Origin: Eubacteriales bacterium
Lineage (GTDB): Bacteria > Bacillota > Clostridia > Christensenellales > Aristaeellaceae
Reading direction: 5' to 3'
DNA length: 48,062 bases
NCBI GenBank assembly: GCA_028705775.1
Contig: JAQWCW010000022.1
Coordinates: 1-48,062, forward strand
The notes beneath the pieces are model-generated. The model worked only from the letters and a program-made list of their open reading frames with translations. It searched no databases and had not been told where the DNA came from. Position 1 is the first letter of the stretch; every line of letters begins with the position of its first letter. This document shows, piece by piece, positions 1 to 6,537 of the stretch. The position numbers and the translations under genes are program-made.

Positions 1-236
1 GCTCCAAAATGTGAGCATTGGGGCTCCGAACACTTGCAAAAGGGCTCGCTCTGTTCGCGCACTTAATTGGGTGCGTTGGGGCTCCCGCTGTCTCGCTCAC
101 AACCCTCAACGTGGTGCTGATGGTGCTCACCTTTTTGGAGCCCTTTCGCTCACTTTTTTACTTGACAAACACACAGTTTTCAAGGCGCGTATATTTAGAG
201 CCAAACAGCGCAACATATCTATCGGAGGCGAGTGAG

Positions 237-818
237 ATGGTGTATTTTCAATGCAAGGAGCGTATATCCCTGCCGGTTGATGAAGTGCTTCACTTGAGCG
301 ATATAGGAATGCTGCTCAAGGATTCCAGAGAGGAATTTCCGGACGCGGAAATAAAGTGCCCCGCAAAGACTGGAGTATACAAGCTGACGGGCGGATATAT
401 CCTGTCTCAACTGCCACCCGAAATGCGGGACAGGCTGACCATAGTAGGAAACGCTTCCGTATATGTCCACAGGGAAAAGCCGCGTTCAGGCAAAGCTGTA
501 ATGGCACTGAAATACGCATTCGTATGCCTTGTGCTGCTTTGCGGCAGCGCGCTTGCAATGGCGTGGTTTCATGCCGACGTCGATATGGCTTCGGCTCAAG
601 CCAACATTTATACCTATGTTTCAGGCTCCGCTCCTGAAAACGAGCTGTTTATAAGCCTTCCTTATGCATTGGGCGTCGGAGTCGGCGTTGCTTTGTTCTA
701 TGCCGTTACGAGCAAGCGAAGGACAAGCCCGCTCATCATAAAGATGAACAGCTACCGCTCGGAGCAGGAGGAAGCGCAGGCGATAACCGTTGAAAGAAGC
801 ACACTTAACCCAACATAA
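237..818 (+). CDS. spoVAA: Stage V sporulation protein AA (SpoVAA)
   Basis: This is the first gene of the spoVA operon, whose products sit in the inner spore membrane and move dipicolinic acid (DPA) into the forespore and out at germination. The protein is about 193 residues, close to the family size. It has a soluble N-terminal half (from MVYFQCKERISLPVDEVL) and two hydrophobic segments near residues 90-110 and 140-160. The ATG at 237 was chosen because GGAGG lies at 224-228 with 8-base spacing; the same frame stays open upstream to 18 but that part has no ribosome site and poor composition. Thirty bases separate it from spoVAB. In the family, transcription is by sigma-G in the forespore; no convincing sigma-G promoter is visible before it. 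The identification rests on operon context as much as on sequence. Confidence 0.85.
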   Translation: MVYFQCKERISLPVDEVLHLSDIGMLLKDSREEFPDAEIKCPAKTGVYKLTGGYILSQLPPEMRDRLTIVGNASVYVHREKPRSGKAVMALKYAFVCLVLLCGSALAMAWFHADVDMASAQANIYTYVSGSAPENELFISLPYALGVGVGVALFYAVTSKRRTSPLIIKMNSYRSEQEEAQAITVERSTLNPT

Positions 819-848
819 ACCGGCTAAAGCCGGAATCGGAGCTGCGTC

Positions 849-1250
849 ATGCTTTCAATAATCATCGGGCTTCTGTCCGGAGTGACCATCGGCGTCGGAA
901 TTGCGTCGATTTTCATGACTATGTCAATCCCAATGAGATTGTGCGAGGTTTTTCACCTAGGCGCAATCAAAACGACGGCATGGGTTCTGTTCATAGGAAT
1001 CTTCGCGTCGGCGGTAACAACGATTGAAGGTATGCCAAAGCTGCCGCTCGGCGCAATAGCGGGCAGCGCGGCAATGCTGTTCGGCGGCGCTTTCGTCGGG
1101 ATTCTTGCAAGCGCGCTTTCGGAAATGCTTGACGTAGTGCCGCCGGTTCTTGCGCGTATCGGCGTCGTCAGGCATTCAAGAATCATTATAACCGTGCTTG
1201 CGCTCGGCAAGTCGATTGGCGCGTTTGTTGCCTGTGTAACGATTGTATAG
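849..1250 (+). CDS. spoVAB: Stage V sporulation protein AB (SpoVAB)
   Basis: A 133-residue, almost wholly hydrophobic protein with about four membrane segments. The start is MLSIIIGLLSGVTIGVGIASI and the middle carries the pattern GMPKLPLGAIAGSAAMLFGGAFVGILA. It matches the SpoVAB family in length and position. Its exact role in the DPA channel is not established. A modest GGAG lies at 837-840 before the ATG. The stop codon at 1248-1250 runs directly into a very strong ribosome site (AGGAGG, 1249-1254) that serves a short ORF not found in the usual spoVA gene list. Confidence 0.88.
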   Translation: MLSIIIGLLSGVTIGVGIASIFMTMSIPMRLCEVFHLGAIKTTAWVLFIGIFASAVTTIEGMPKLPLGAIAGSAAMLFGGAFVGILASALSEMLDVVPPVLARIGVVRHSRIIITVLALGKSIGAFVACVTIV

Positions 1251-1261
1251 GAGGAACTGAA

Positions 1262-1411
1262 ATGAAGCATAGAATACCGCTATATTGCCTTCAGCCGCAG
1301 CGTCACGCGGGCGAGAATGAAATATGCCGACCGCCAAGCGGAAAAGCGTTTGTGAGAAACGGGATTGATTCCGATATAATCAGAGAGGGAACGGAGGAGG
1401 AGCATGGATAA
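1262..1411 (+). CDS. Small uncharacterised ORF inside the spoVA operon (49 aa)
   Basis: This short ORF fills the gap between spoVAB and spoVAC. It starts with ATG at 1262, 7 bases after a perfect AGGAGG (1249-1254), and ends TAA at 1409-1411, overlapping the spoVAC start by 8 bases. The predicted protein begins MKHRIPLYCLQPQRHAGE and ends in an acidic run. It is hydrophilic, with two cysteines (positions 9 and 22), several Arg and Pro residues and no membrane segment. I do not recognise the family. The strong ribosome site and the tight packing on both sides argue that it is translated with the operon. It could instead be a leader peptide that couples translation of spoVAC. Confidence 0.6.
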   Translation: MKHRIPLYCLQPQRHAGENEICRPPSGKAFVRNGIDSDIIREGTEEEHG

Positions 1412-1865
1412 AAAAGAGCGCAGACAGCAGGCATATCAAAGATTGGTTGAAAAGCACAGCCACTCATCTAACTTTGCTCAGGGGCTTTTCCGCGCATTCT
1501 GGGTCGGAGGCGTCATATGCGTTATCGGGCAATGCTTTGCCGATTTGGCAAGAATATTGTTTGAGTTTACAGATTCGCAAGCGGCAGGCTTTGCGGGAAT
1601 ATGCCTTATTTTCACAACGGCGGTGCTTACGGGGCTGGGCGTTTTTGATAAGCTCGCTCAGTACGCAGGCGGTGGAACAATCGTTCCGATAACCGGCTTT
1701 GCCAATTCGGTAATATCTCCGGCGCTCGAATTCAAGAAAGAGGGCTTTGTGCTTGGCACAGGCGCTAAGCTTTATGTTATCGCAGGTCCGGTGCTTACCT
1801 ACGGAATAAGCACGGCTGCCGTTCTCGGGCTTTTCTACTTTCTGTACGGGGTGATATTTCCATGA
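1404..1865 (+). CDS. spoVAC: Stage V sporulation protein AC (SpoVAC)
   Basis: A 153-residue membrane protein with a basic N-terminal tail followed by the family signature WVGGVICVIGQ and three or four membrane segments; later GGGTIVPITGFANS is also typical of SpoVAC and SpoVAE. In Bacillus subtilis SpoVAC behaves as a mechanosensitive DPA channel in the spore inner membrane. A GGAGGAGG stretch (1393-1400) precedes the ATG at 1404. The gene overlaps the upstream short ORF by 8 bases and spoVAD by an ATGA, so translation is probably coupled. Confidence 0.95.
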   Translation: MDKKERRQQAYQRLVEKHSHSSNFAQGLFRAFWVGGVICVIGQCFADLARILFEFTDSQAAGFAGICLIFTTAVLTGLGVFDKLAQYAGGGTIVPITGFANSVISPALEFKKEGFVLGTGAKLYVIAGPVLTYGISTAAVLGLFYFLYGVIFP

Positions 1866-2884
1866 AAAAGCTAAGTGAAAACGTATACAAGGTCGCTTCG
1901 CCGGTTTACGTAAGCGCGCATTACTCCGTGGTTGGCAAAATGGAGAGCGAAGGGCCTTTAGCTGATTGCTTTGACGAAAGAATCGAGGACGAGAAATTCG
2001 GGCAGGAAACGTTTGAAAAAGGGGAGAGCCAGCTGTTGATAACCGCCGCGCGCGGCGCAATCAAGAAAAGCGGCATACCGCAAAGCGATTTCGGCGCTTT
2101 TCTGTCGGGAGATTTGGAGAATCAGATTATCGCGTCAAGCATGGCGGCGCGAGTTCTCGGCATTCCGTATCTCGGGCTGTACGGCGCATGCTCCACAATG
2201 GCAGAAAGCATTGTCTTAGGCTCTTTTATTATGAGCGCAGCCAAAGAGAAGGCTGTGCTTTGCGGGGCTTGCAGCCACTTCTGCGCGGCTGAAAGGCAAT
2301 ACAGGTTTCCTCTGGAATTCGGCTGCCAGCGCACTCCTACAGCGCAATGGACAGTTACAGGCGCGGGAGCAACCGTTCTCGGCAGCCGCAAAAGCGCCAT
2401 CAGAATTACAAACATGGCAATAGGCAGGGTTATAGACATGGGCGTTACAGACGCAAACAACATGGGCGCCGCTATGGCTCCGGCAGCTGCAAACACCCTT
2501 AAATCGCTTTTTGACGCAACGGAAACCACACCTGCGGATTATGACGCAATTGTAAGCGGCGATTTAGGTCAGGTAGGTCACGATATACTGCTTGAGCTTA
2601 TGGAGGAAAGAAAGCTTCCTCTTATAAAGGAAAAGTACTTCGATTGCGGACTAATGATATTTGACAGAGAAAAGCAGGACGTACACGCCGGAGGAAGCGG
2701 CTGCGGCTGCTCTGCGTCCGTGCTGAACGGCTTTTTCCTCAGAGCAATAGAAAAAGGCGAAATGAAGCGAATTCTTTTCATGGCAACCGGCGCGCTGATG
2801 AGCCCTACAAGCAGTCAGCAGGGCGAAAGCATACCGGGCGTTGCGCACGCGGTTGTATTTGAGCGCGAGGAGGAAAGCCGATGA
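1862..2884 (+). CDS. spoVAD: Stage V sporulation protein AD (SpoVAD), DPA-binding
   Basis: A 340-residue soluble protein with the thiolase-like (ketoacyl synthase III) fold of SpoVAD. Family landmarks are GIPYLGLYGACSTMAE around residues 95-110, the CSHFCAAERQYRFPLE block and GAGATVLG after it. The family binds dipicolinic acid directly and associates peripherally with the inner spore membrane, handing DPA to the SpoVAC and SpoVAE channel parts. The start ATG at 1862 overlaps the spoVAC stop, and the gene ends in an ATGA overlap with spoVAE. Length and motifs are intact. Confidence 0.96.
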   Translation: MKKLSENVYKVASPVYVSAHYSVVGKMESEGPLADCFDERIEDEKFGQETFEKGESQLLITAARGAIKKSGIPQSDFGAFLSGDLENQIIASSMAARVLGIPYLGLYGACSTMAESIVLGSFIMSAAKEKAVLCGACSHFCAAERQYRFPLEFGCQRTPTAQWTVTGAGATVLGSRKSAIRITNMAIGRVIDMGVTDANNMGAAMAPAAANTLKSLFDATETTPADYDAIVSGDLGQVGHDILLELMEERKLPLIKEKYFDCGLMIFDREKQDVHAGGSGCGCSASVLNGFFLRAIEKGEMKRILFMATGALMSPTSSQQGESIPGVAHAVVFEREEESR

Positions 2885-3240
2885 CGTACCTGTGGTGTTT
2901 TTTGATAGGCGGAGGGATATGCGTTATAGGCGAGCTGCTGATTCTGCTCACAAAGCTGACGCCCGCCAGAATACTCGTAATCTATATCGTGGCGGGCGTA
3001 ATATTAAGCTTTTGCGGGCTTTACAGACCGATTGTGGAGCTTGCCGGCGCGGGAGCGACCGTTCCTCTTACGGGCTTTGGTTACGCTCTTTGGGAGGGCA
3101 CACGAAAGGCAATAGAGGAACAGGGCGCAATCGGAATACTTACCGGCGGTTTAGGCGCTACGGCGGGCGGAATTGCGGCTGCAATCGTTTTCGGGTTCAT
3201 AACCGCGCTTATAACCGAGCCGAAGGCGAAGCACGAATAA
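2881..3240 (+). CDS. spoVAE: Stage V sporulation protein AE (SpoVAE, EB type)
   Basis: A 119-residue membrane protein with four predicted segments. It is related to SpoVAC and shares the GGGICVIGELLILLTKL and GAGATVPLTGFGYAL patterns. Together SpoVAC, SpoVAD and SpoVAE form the minimal DPA translocation set found in clostridia. The ATG at 2881 overlaps the spoVAD stop. The gene ends one base before the stop of the convergent lexA gene, with no terminator hairpin between them, so transcripts from either side may run into the opposite gene. Confidence 0.94.
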   Translation: MTYLWCFLIGGGICVIGELLILLTKLTPARILVIYIVAGVILSFCGLYRPIVELAGAGATVPLTGFGYALWEGTRKAIEEQGAIGILTGGLGATAGGIAAAIVFGFITALITEPKAKHE

Positions 3241-3241
3241 C

Positions 3242-3847
3242 TCAATGAAGAATTCTGTACAGTGAAATAACCTTGCCTAAAACCTGCGCGTTCTTGGCAT
3301 AAATGGGCTTCATTGTCGGGTTTTCAGGCTGAAGGCGGATTGTTCCGTTCTCTTTATAGTAGCGTTTAACCGTCGCTTCTCCGTCAATCATCGCTACAAC
3401 AATATCGCCGTTGACGGCGTCGGGCTGTTGATGAACAACTATATAATCGCCGTCCATAATTCCCGCCTGTATCATGCTTTCACCGCGGACGCCGAGGATA
3501 AAGTGCTTGCCGTCGCTGAGCATTTCAGGGGGAATTGACACGTATTCTTCAATGCTTTCCTGCGCAAGAATCGGCACTCCGGCGGTAACGCGCCCAAGAA
3601 CGGGAACGGTTATTCCCGGTATAGCCATTTCATCGTCGATAATATCCATGGCGCGCGGTTTCATCGCGTCACGATGAATAAGCCCGCGCTTTTGCAGGCG
3701 CATAAGATGACCGTGAACGGTCGAGGTGGATTTCAGCCCAACGGCGTCGCAGATTTCGCGTACGGACGGAGCATATCCGCGCGTAGCAATCTCCTGCTTG
3801 ATGAAGTCAAGTATTTTCTCCTGATTATCGCCTCTGGGCTTGCGCAT
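3242..3847 (-). CDS. lexA: LexA, SOS-response transcriptional repressor
   Basis: A 201-residue protein with an N-terminal winged helix-turn-helix (residues 1-65, SVREICDAVGLKSTSTVHGHL) and a C-terminal S24 autoprotease domain. The self-cleavage site is Ala89-Gly90 (GRVTAGV), and the catalytic pair is Ser124 (RGESM) and Lys161 (ATVKRY). In the family, RecA filaments on single-stranded DNA trigger self-cleavage and release the DNA-repair genes. The start at 3847 (MRKPRGDNQ) was chosen because AAAGGTG precedes it; the frame remains open upstream, but that part overlaps the SOS boxes. Two LexA operators lie in its own promoter, so autoregulation is very likely. Confidence 0.97.
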   Translation of the reverse strand: MRKPRGDNQEKILDFIKQEIATRGYAPSVREICDAVGLKSTSTVHGHLMRLQKRGLIHRDAMKPRAMDIIDDEMAIPGITVPVLGRVTAGVPILAQESIEEYVSIPPEMLSDGKHFILGVRGESMIQAGIMDGDYIVVHQQPDAVNGDIVVAMIDGEATVKRYYKENGTIRLQPENPTMKPIYAKNAQVLGKVISLYRILH

Positions 3848-3911
3848 CAAAAACACACCTTTCAGCATAGCAAGCAAAAACCGCTTGCTGCTCTGACTTT
3901 CCAGCCAAAGT

Positions 3912-3925
3912 ATAACATACGTTCG
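3912..3925 (-). promoter_or_regulatory. SOS box 1 (LexA operator) upstream of lexA
   Basis: ATAACATACGTTCG matches the Bacillus-type consensus CGAACNNNNGTTCG at every defined position except the first two. It lies 65 bases upstream of the lexA start codon. It fits autorepression by LexA. Confidence 0.75.
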
Positions 3926-3945
3926 TGTAAAAATCAACGAAAAAT

Positions 3946-3959
3946 CAAACAAATGTTCG
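3946..3959 (-). promoter_or_regulatory. SOS box 2 (LexA operator) upstream of lexA
   Basis: CAAACAAATGTTCG matches CGAACNNNNGTTCG with one mismatch in the defined positions. It is centred 34 bp from box 1, about three helical turns, so two LexA dimers could bind the same face. It also lies upstream of the divergent cysteine-rich gene and could regulate both directions. Confidence 0.75.
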
Positions 3960-4019
3960 TGCTAAAATCTTCGCGCAGCTCAGCGCAACGGCTCTATGAG
4001 CAAAAATGCAGCGTGAGAT

Positions 4020-4047
4020 TTGACAATCGCGGAATCCGTGATATTAT
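4020..4047 (+). promoter_or_regulatory. Sigma-A promoter for the cysteine-rich small gene
   Basis: TTGACA at 4020-4025 is a perfect -35. TATTAT at 4042-4047 is a five-of-six -10, with a 16-bp spacer. The start codon follows 30 bases later, behind GGAGG at 4066-4070. Confidence 0.75.
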
Positions 4048-4077
4048 AGCGATATTCCATAGCACGGAGGCGTTAAG

Positions 4078-4281
4078 ATGAAGAAGAAATGCGTTCTTTA
4101 CGACCGCGAGTGTATAAACTGCGGCGAATGTAATTACTGCGACCTCGACCCGACAAAGCTCTGTGATAACTGTATGAAATGCGTCAAATCAGAAGCTGAT
4201 TATTCAGAGGTTATCATAGACGGAATCGACGGGCTTGACGGCAATTCAGCAGGCAACGACGGGGAGAAGCCGGAGGCTTAG
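4078..4281 (+). CDS. Small cysteine-rich protein, possible Fe-S or zinc binder
   Basis: A 67-residue protein whose first half carries eight cysteines (5, 12, 15, 18, 21, 29, 32, 35), spaced CX6CX2CX2CX2CX7CX2CX2C. The CX2CX2CX2C run resembles the cluster-binding motif of bacterial ferredoxins but lacks the usual following CP; the second group resembles a zinc ribbon. The C-terminal half is acidic and Gly/Asp rich, probably disordered. It has its own promoter and GGAGG site. It is divergent from lexA, whose SOS boxes lie within 170 bases. Its stop overlaps the stop of the convergent recombinase gene. Similar small proteins occur in clostridia, but I know of no assigned function. Confidence 0.8.
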   Translation: MKKKCVLYDRECINCGECNYCDLDPTKLCDNCMKCVKSEADYSEVIIDGIDGLDGNSAGNDGEKPEA

Positions 4282-5771
4282 CCCTCGCGCCGCCTGCGCC
4301 TGAGCGGTTTGCCAAAATCGGGGTTGGTTTGCGATGAAAATGTGCTGCCTGCATCCCGCTCCGGCATGAATGTATCGTCATCAGCGCCTTTTCTTGCTTT
4401 ACGCGCTTCCATATCAGTTTCGGAAGCGCTGTTTTTTTGCCGATTGCTGCGCGCTCTGCGCGGAGAAGGCGCCTTGACGCGAACAATGTCTGCTGTTTTT
4501 TCAGAATCATCGTCAAGCTTGTTCTCGTTATCAGATAAAGCCGCCATTTTGTTTGCTGTATCAAGACTGTCATCAGCGCCTGATTGCTCGTCTGTCGCGT
4601 TTTCTTCTGCGCTTGGCTTAGCCTTGCTCGGCTTTTCAGCAAAGATAACGTCAGCTTCATCTCGTTTTTCAGGAGACTCTCTGTCTCCGGAGGGTAACCG
4701 AACCGCTTTTGCCGCTTCGCGCCGCCTGTTCTCAGTCATATCAGCATAGTGCTTTCTCGTTGTTTCGACGCTGCTGTGGCCAAGCACGTCCGCAACAAGA
4801 TATATATCGCCGGTTTCAAGATAAAGATTCGTGCCAAATGTGCTTCTGAGCTTATGCGGACTCATTCGCGATTTCAGCGGAGCTGCTATAAGGCAATACT
4901 TTTTCACCAAGTTTTCAACCGCGCGCTGGGTTATCCGCTTTCGTTGGAGGGAGAGGAAAAGCGCGCTTTCGTTTCCGGGAAGCGGCTCGATAATTTTCCG
5001 CTCGGACATATAGTCGGCAAGCGCGTCTCGAACCTCGTCGGGAAAATACAGAATCACTTGATTGCCGCCCTTGCGGGTTACGATAAACGAGCGCTCCTTG
5101 AGGTCGATATCCTCAACATCAAGCCCAACGCATTCGCTTACGCGAATTCCCGTTCCGAGAAACAGGGTTATGATTGCGGTATCGCGCTTCTGCGTTGCGG
5201 CGTGATAAGCTTGCTGGCGCTTTGTAAGGTCTCCGCCGCTCTTGACGGCTTCAAGAACTGCTTGAAGCTCAGTCGGATTGAGCCTCAGAATCGGCTTCTG
5301 ATGGAGCTTCGGCATATCAATAAGCGTGCTGACATCCGCCTTTATTCGCTTTGAGCGGTACATATAATGAAAAAACGAGCGCAGAGCCGATAGTTTGCGC
5401 ATTTTTCCCTGTTCGCCGTTTTCCCTGTCGCGGGTTACTATAACTTCATTTCCGGCAGAGTCCGTATCGCGCTCCTCCTGAAAGTATATCGTGAGATATT
5501 CCATGTACATTTCAATATGTCTTTGCGTTATTTTGCCTATGTATTTGTCATTGAAATCAACTGGTTTCAGATGAGTAAACTCATATTGCTCGCTGCACAT
5601 ATAATCAAAGAAGATTTTTAAATCATAAGCGTATGCAAGGCGCGTCAACACGCTTGTTGTGCTTTCAAGAGCGCGCACGAAATCACGGCACGCGTCCGGA
5701 AGCTGTTCAAGCTGCTGCCGCAAATAAAGAGTGTTTTTTTGAGCGCGCTGTTTGTGATAGTCTATCGGCAT
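4278..5771 (-). CDS. Tyrosine recombinase (XerS/XerC-like) with long charged C-terminal tail
   Basis: A site-specific recombinase of 497 residues. An N-terminal SAM-like DNA-binding domain spans about residues 30-145 and the catalytic domain about 165-350. All catalytic positions are present: Arg210 (GTGIRVSE), Lys234 (TRKGGN), His306 and Arg309 (SPHKLR), His332 (GHSS), Tyr342 (RKHYADM). The layout and the KRDTAIITLFLGTGIRVSE block resemble streptococcal XerS, which resolves chromosome dimers alone. Unlike XerS (about 356 aa), it has about 145 extra C-terminal residues, rich in Glu, Asp, Lys, Ser and Arg and ending RRRRREG, likely disordered. GGAGG lies 8 bases before ATG 5771. Iteron-like repeats and a dyad lie just upstream. 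It may be a housekeeping Xer protein or a mobile-element integrase; the absence of other mobile genes favours the first. Confidence 0.88.
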   Translation of the reverse strand: MPIDYHKQRAQKNTLYLRQQLEQLPDACRDFVRALESTTSVLTRLAYAYDLKIFFDYMCSEQYEFTHLKPVDFNDKYIGKITQRHIEMYMEYLTIYFQEERDTDSAGNEVIVTRDRENGEQGKMRKLSALRSFFHYMYRSKRIKADVSTLIDMPKLHQKPILRLNPTELQAVLEAVKSGGDLTKRQQAYHAATQKRDTAIITLFLGTGIRVSECVGLDVEDIDLKERSFIVTRKGGNQVILYFPDEVRDALADYMSERKIIEPLPGNESALFLSLQRKRITQRAVENLVKKYCLIAAPLKSRMSPHKLRSTFGTNLYLETGDIYLVADVLGHSSVETTRKHYADMTENRRREAAKAVRLPSGDRESPEKRDEADVIFAEKPSKAKPSAEENATDEQSGADDSLDTANKMAALSDNENKLDDDSEKTADIVRVKAPSPRRARSNRQKNSASETDMEARKARKGADDDTFMPERDAGSTFSSQTNPDFGKPLRRRRREG

Positions 5772-5789
5772 CGTGTCTACCTCCAGTAG

Positions 5790-5817
5790 TAAGAATGATT
5801 AATCTGGCGGATTCTTA
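5790..5817. repeat. 28-bp dyad next to recombinase gene, candidate recombination core or operator
   Basis: TAAGAAT (5790-5796) and ATTCTTA (5811-5817) form a perfect 7-bp inverted repeat separated by 14 bp. The total of 28 bp equals the length of a dif site, and it lies 18 bp before the recombinase start codon, the position where streptococcal difSL is found next to xerS. The sequence does not resemble the Firmicutes dif consensus, so this is only a candidate. Confidence 0.35.
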
Positions 5818-5901
5818 GCGATTCGGCTTGGGTTTTCGATTAATGAGAACGGTTTAGCAATTCGGGAGAACTGTAATTGGTGGGCTAAATCAGCGATTCC
5901 C
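5797..5901. repeat. Iteron-like imperfect direct repeats (about 40-bp period)
   Basis: GATTAAT occurs at 5797-5803 and 5838-5844. TTAGCGATTCGG (5815-5826) recurs as TTAGCAATTCGG (5854-5865) and, weaker, as TCAGCGATTCCC (5890-5901). The spacings are 39-41 and 36 bp. Such phased repeats beside a recombinase gene could be accessory binding sites or could autoregulate the gene. Confidence 0.5.
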
Positions 5902-5902
5902 A

Positions 5903-6469
5903 GAGCGTAAAGCGCGTTCCGCTCCTCATATATTGCTTGACACCATATAATCTACCGCTGAAAACGAGAAGGAATCATGATAAAGTTACGCTCAGAAGCG
6001 CCTGAGAGCATATATCTGGGTTTCGCCATAGCATGGGGCTTTAGGCAAGCATTTAAAACGAGTTTCAGGGCAATCAGCTCTGCATAGACGACTAACGTTT
6101 ATGTAAATGTTCATTTTGATAAAACGTTAATCCGCAGGGGAAAGGAGCGTAGGTATTTGCGAATACCGGATAGTGTTTGCTTTCGGACGCATTTCGGTTT
6201 GTTACGCGCGCAGCTTGCGTTTCTAACGTTTGTTCCAAATAGGGCTATTTCACAGAATAAAACCGCATCTGTAACGTCAGCGGTACGTTTACGGTTTATT
6301 TGCAACGCAAGCCGGAGCGAGAATGCAGCGTGTGTGCGATAAGCAAAACACGTTGTGAACGTCAAAAGAAAATCGAAAGGTTATCTTTTGACGTTCACGT
6401 TTGATTTCTCGCGCTGAGAGCCGGCAGGCGCATAGGCTACGGGTGTTTCAGCGATTTCATCGCTTTTAC
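5903..6469 (-). ncRNA. Candidate structured non-coding RNA (about 0.5-0.6 kb), unidentified
   Basis: No plausible gene exists here on either strand, yet the DNA is full of paired segments. A near-perfect promoter (6476-6504, minus strand) reads into it. Helices seen: AGCGAT/ATCGCT (6450-6455 with 6459-6464); a perfect 15-bp stem (6355-6369 with 6384-6398); GCTTGCGTT/AACGCAAGC (6213-6221 with 6304-6312), enclosing a 9-bp helix (6256-6265 with 6292-6300), its inner hairpin (6271-6277 with 6285-6291) and AAATA/TATTT (6237-6241 with 6246-6250); GGTATT/AATACC (6152-6157 with 6162-6167); TAACGTTT/AAACGTTA (6093-6100 with 6122-6129); CTCAG/CTGAG (5991-5995 with 6002-6006); GAGCG/CGCTC (5903-5907 with 5920-5924). 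The nested multibranch arrangement is typical of large structured RNAs. Both ends are guesses, and I match it to no known class. Confidence 0.4.
6355..6398. repeat. Perfect 15-bp inverted repeat with capped hairpin
   Basis: GTGAACGTCAAAAGA at 6355-6369 is exactly complementary to 6384-6398. Inside, AATC (6371-6374) can pair with GGTT (6379-6382) around a GAAA loop when read on the plus strand, with a single A-A mismatch between the stems. No U-run follows on either strand, so it is not a standard terminator. It falls about 70 bases downstream of the minus-strand promoter's expected start. Confidence 0.8.
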
Positions 6470-6475
6470 GCCTAT

Positions 6476-6504
6476 ATCATAGCATTTAGCCGTTTTTGTG
6501 TCAA
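6476..6504 (-). promoter_or_regulatory. Strong sigma-A promoter with no coding gene close downstream
   Basis: On the minus strand TTGACA (6499-6504) and TATGAT (6476-6481) are separated by exactly 17 bp. Transcription would start near 6469 and run through the hairpin-rich region toward the recombinase gene, whose start is about 700 bases away. The unusually good match in a region without genes supports a non-coding transcript or a long structured leader for the recombinase. Confidence 0.7.
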
Positions 6505-6505
6505 T

Positions 6506-6537
6506 ACTATTCGTTAAAGCATTCTTTTGCGAATAGT
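6506..6537. promoter_or_regulatory. Palindrome next to the -35 box, candidate operator
   Basis: ACTATTCG (6506-6513) and CGAATAGT (6530-6537) form a perfect 8-bp inverted repeat with a 16-bp centre. It begins one base upstream of the -35 element of the minus-strand promoter. The position suits an activator or repressor site. Confidence 0.45.

Noticed and set aside
1-236. Upstream frames running into spoVAA, and short repeats (TTGGGGCTCC twice, CGCTCAC-like three times)
   Set aside because: No ribosome site supports a longer SpoVAA, and the repeats are too short and irregular to name. TTGACA at 162-167 has no -10 at proper spacing (TATATT is 22 bp away).
6111-6365. 84-codon ORF on the minus strand with TTG start inside the structured region
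   Set aside because: It has no ribosome site, odd Cys/Arg/Asn-rich composition, and begins inside the 15-bp hairpin. The stems explain the sequence better than coding does.
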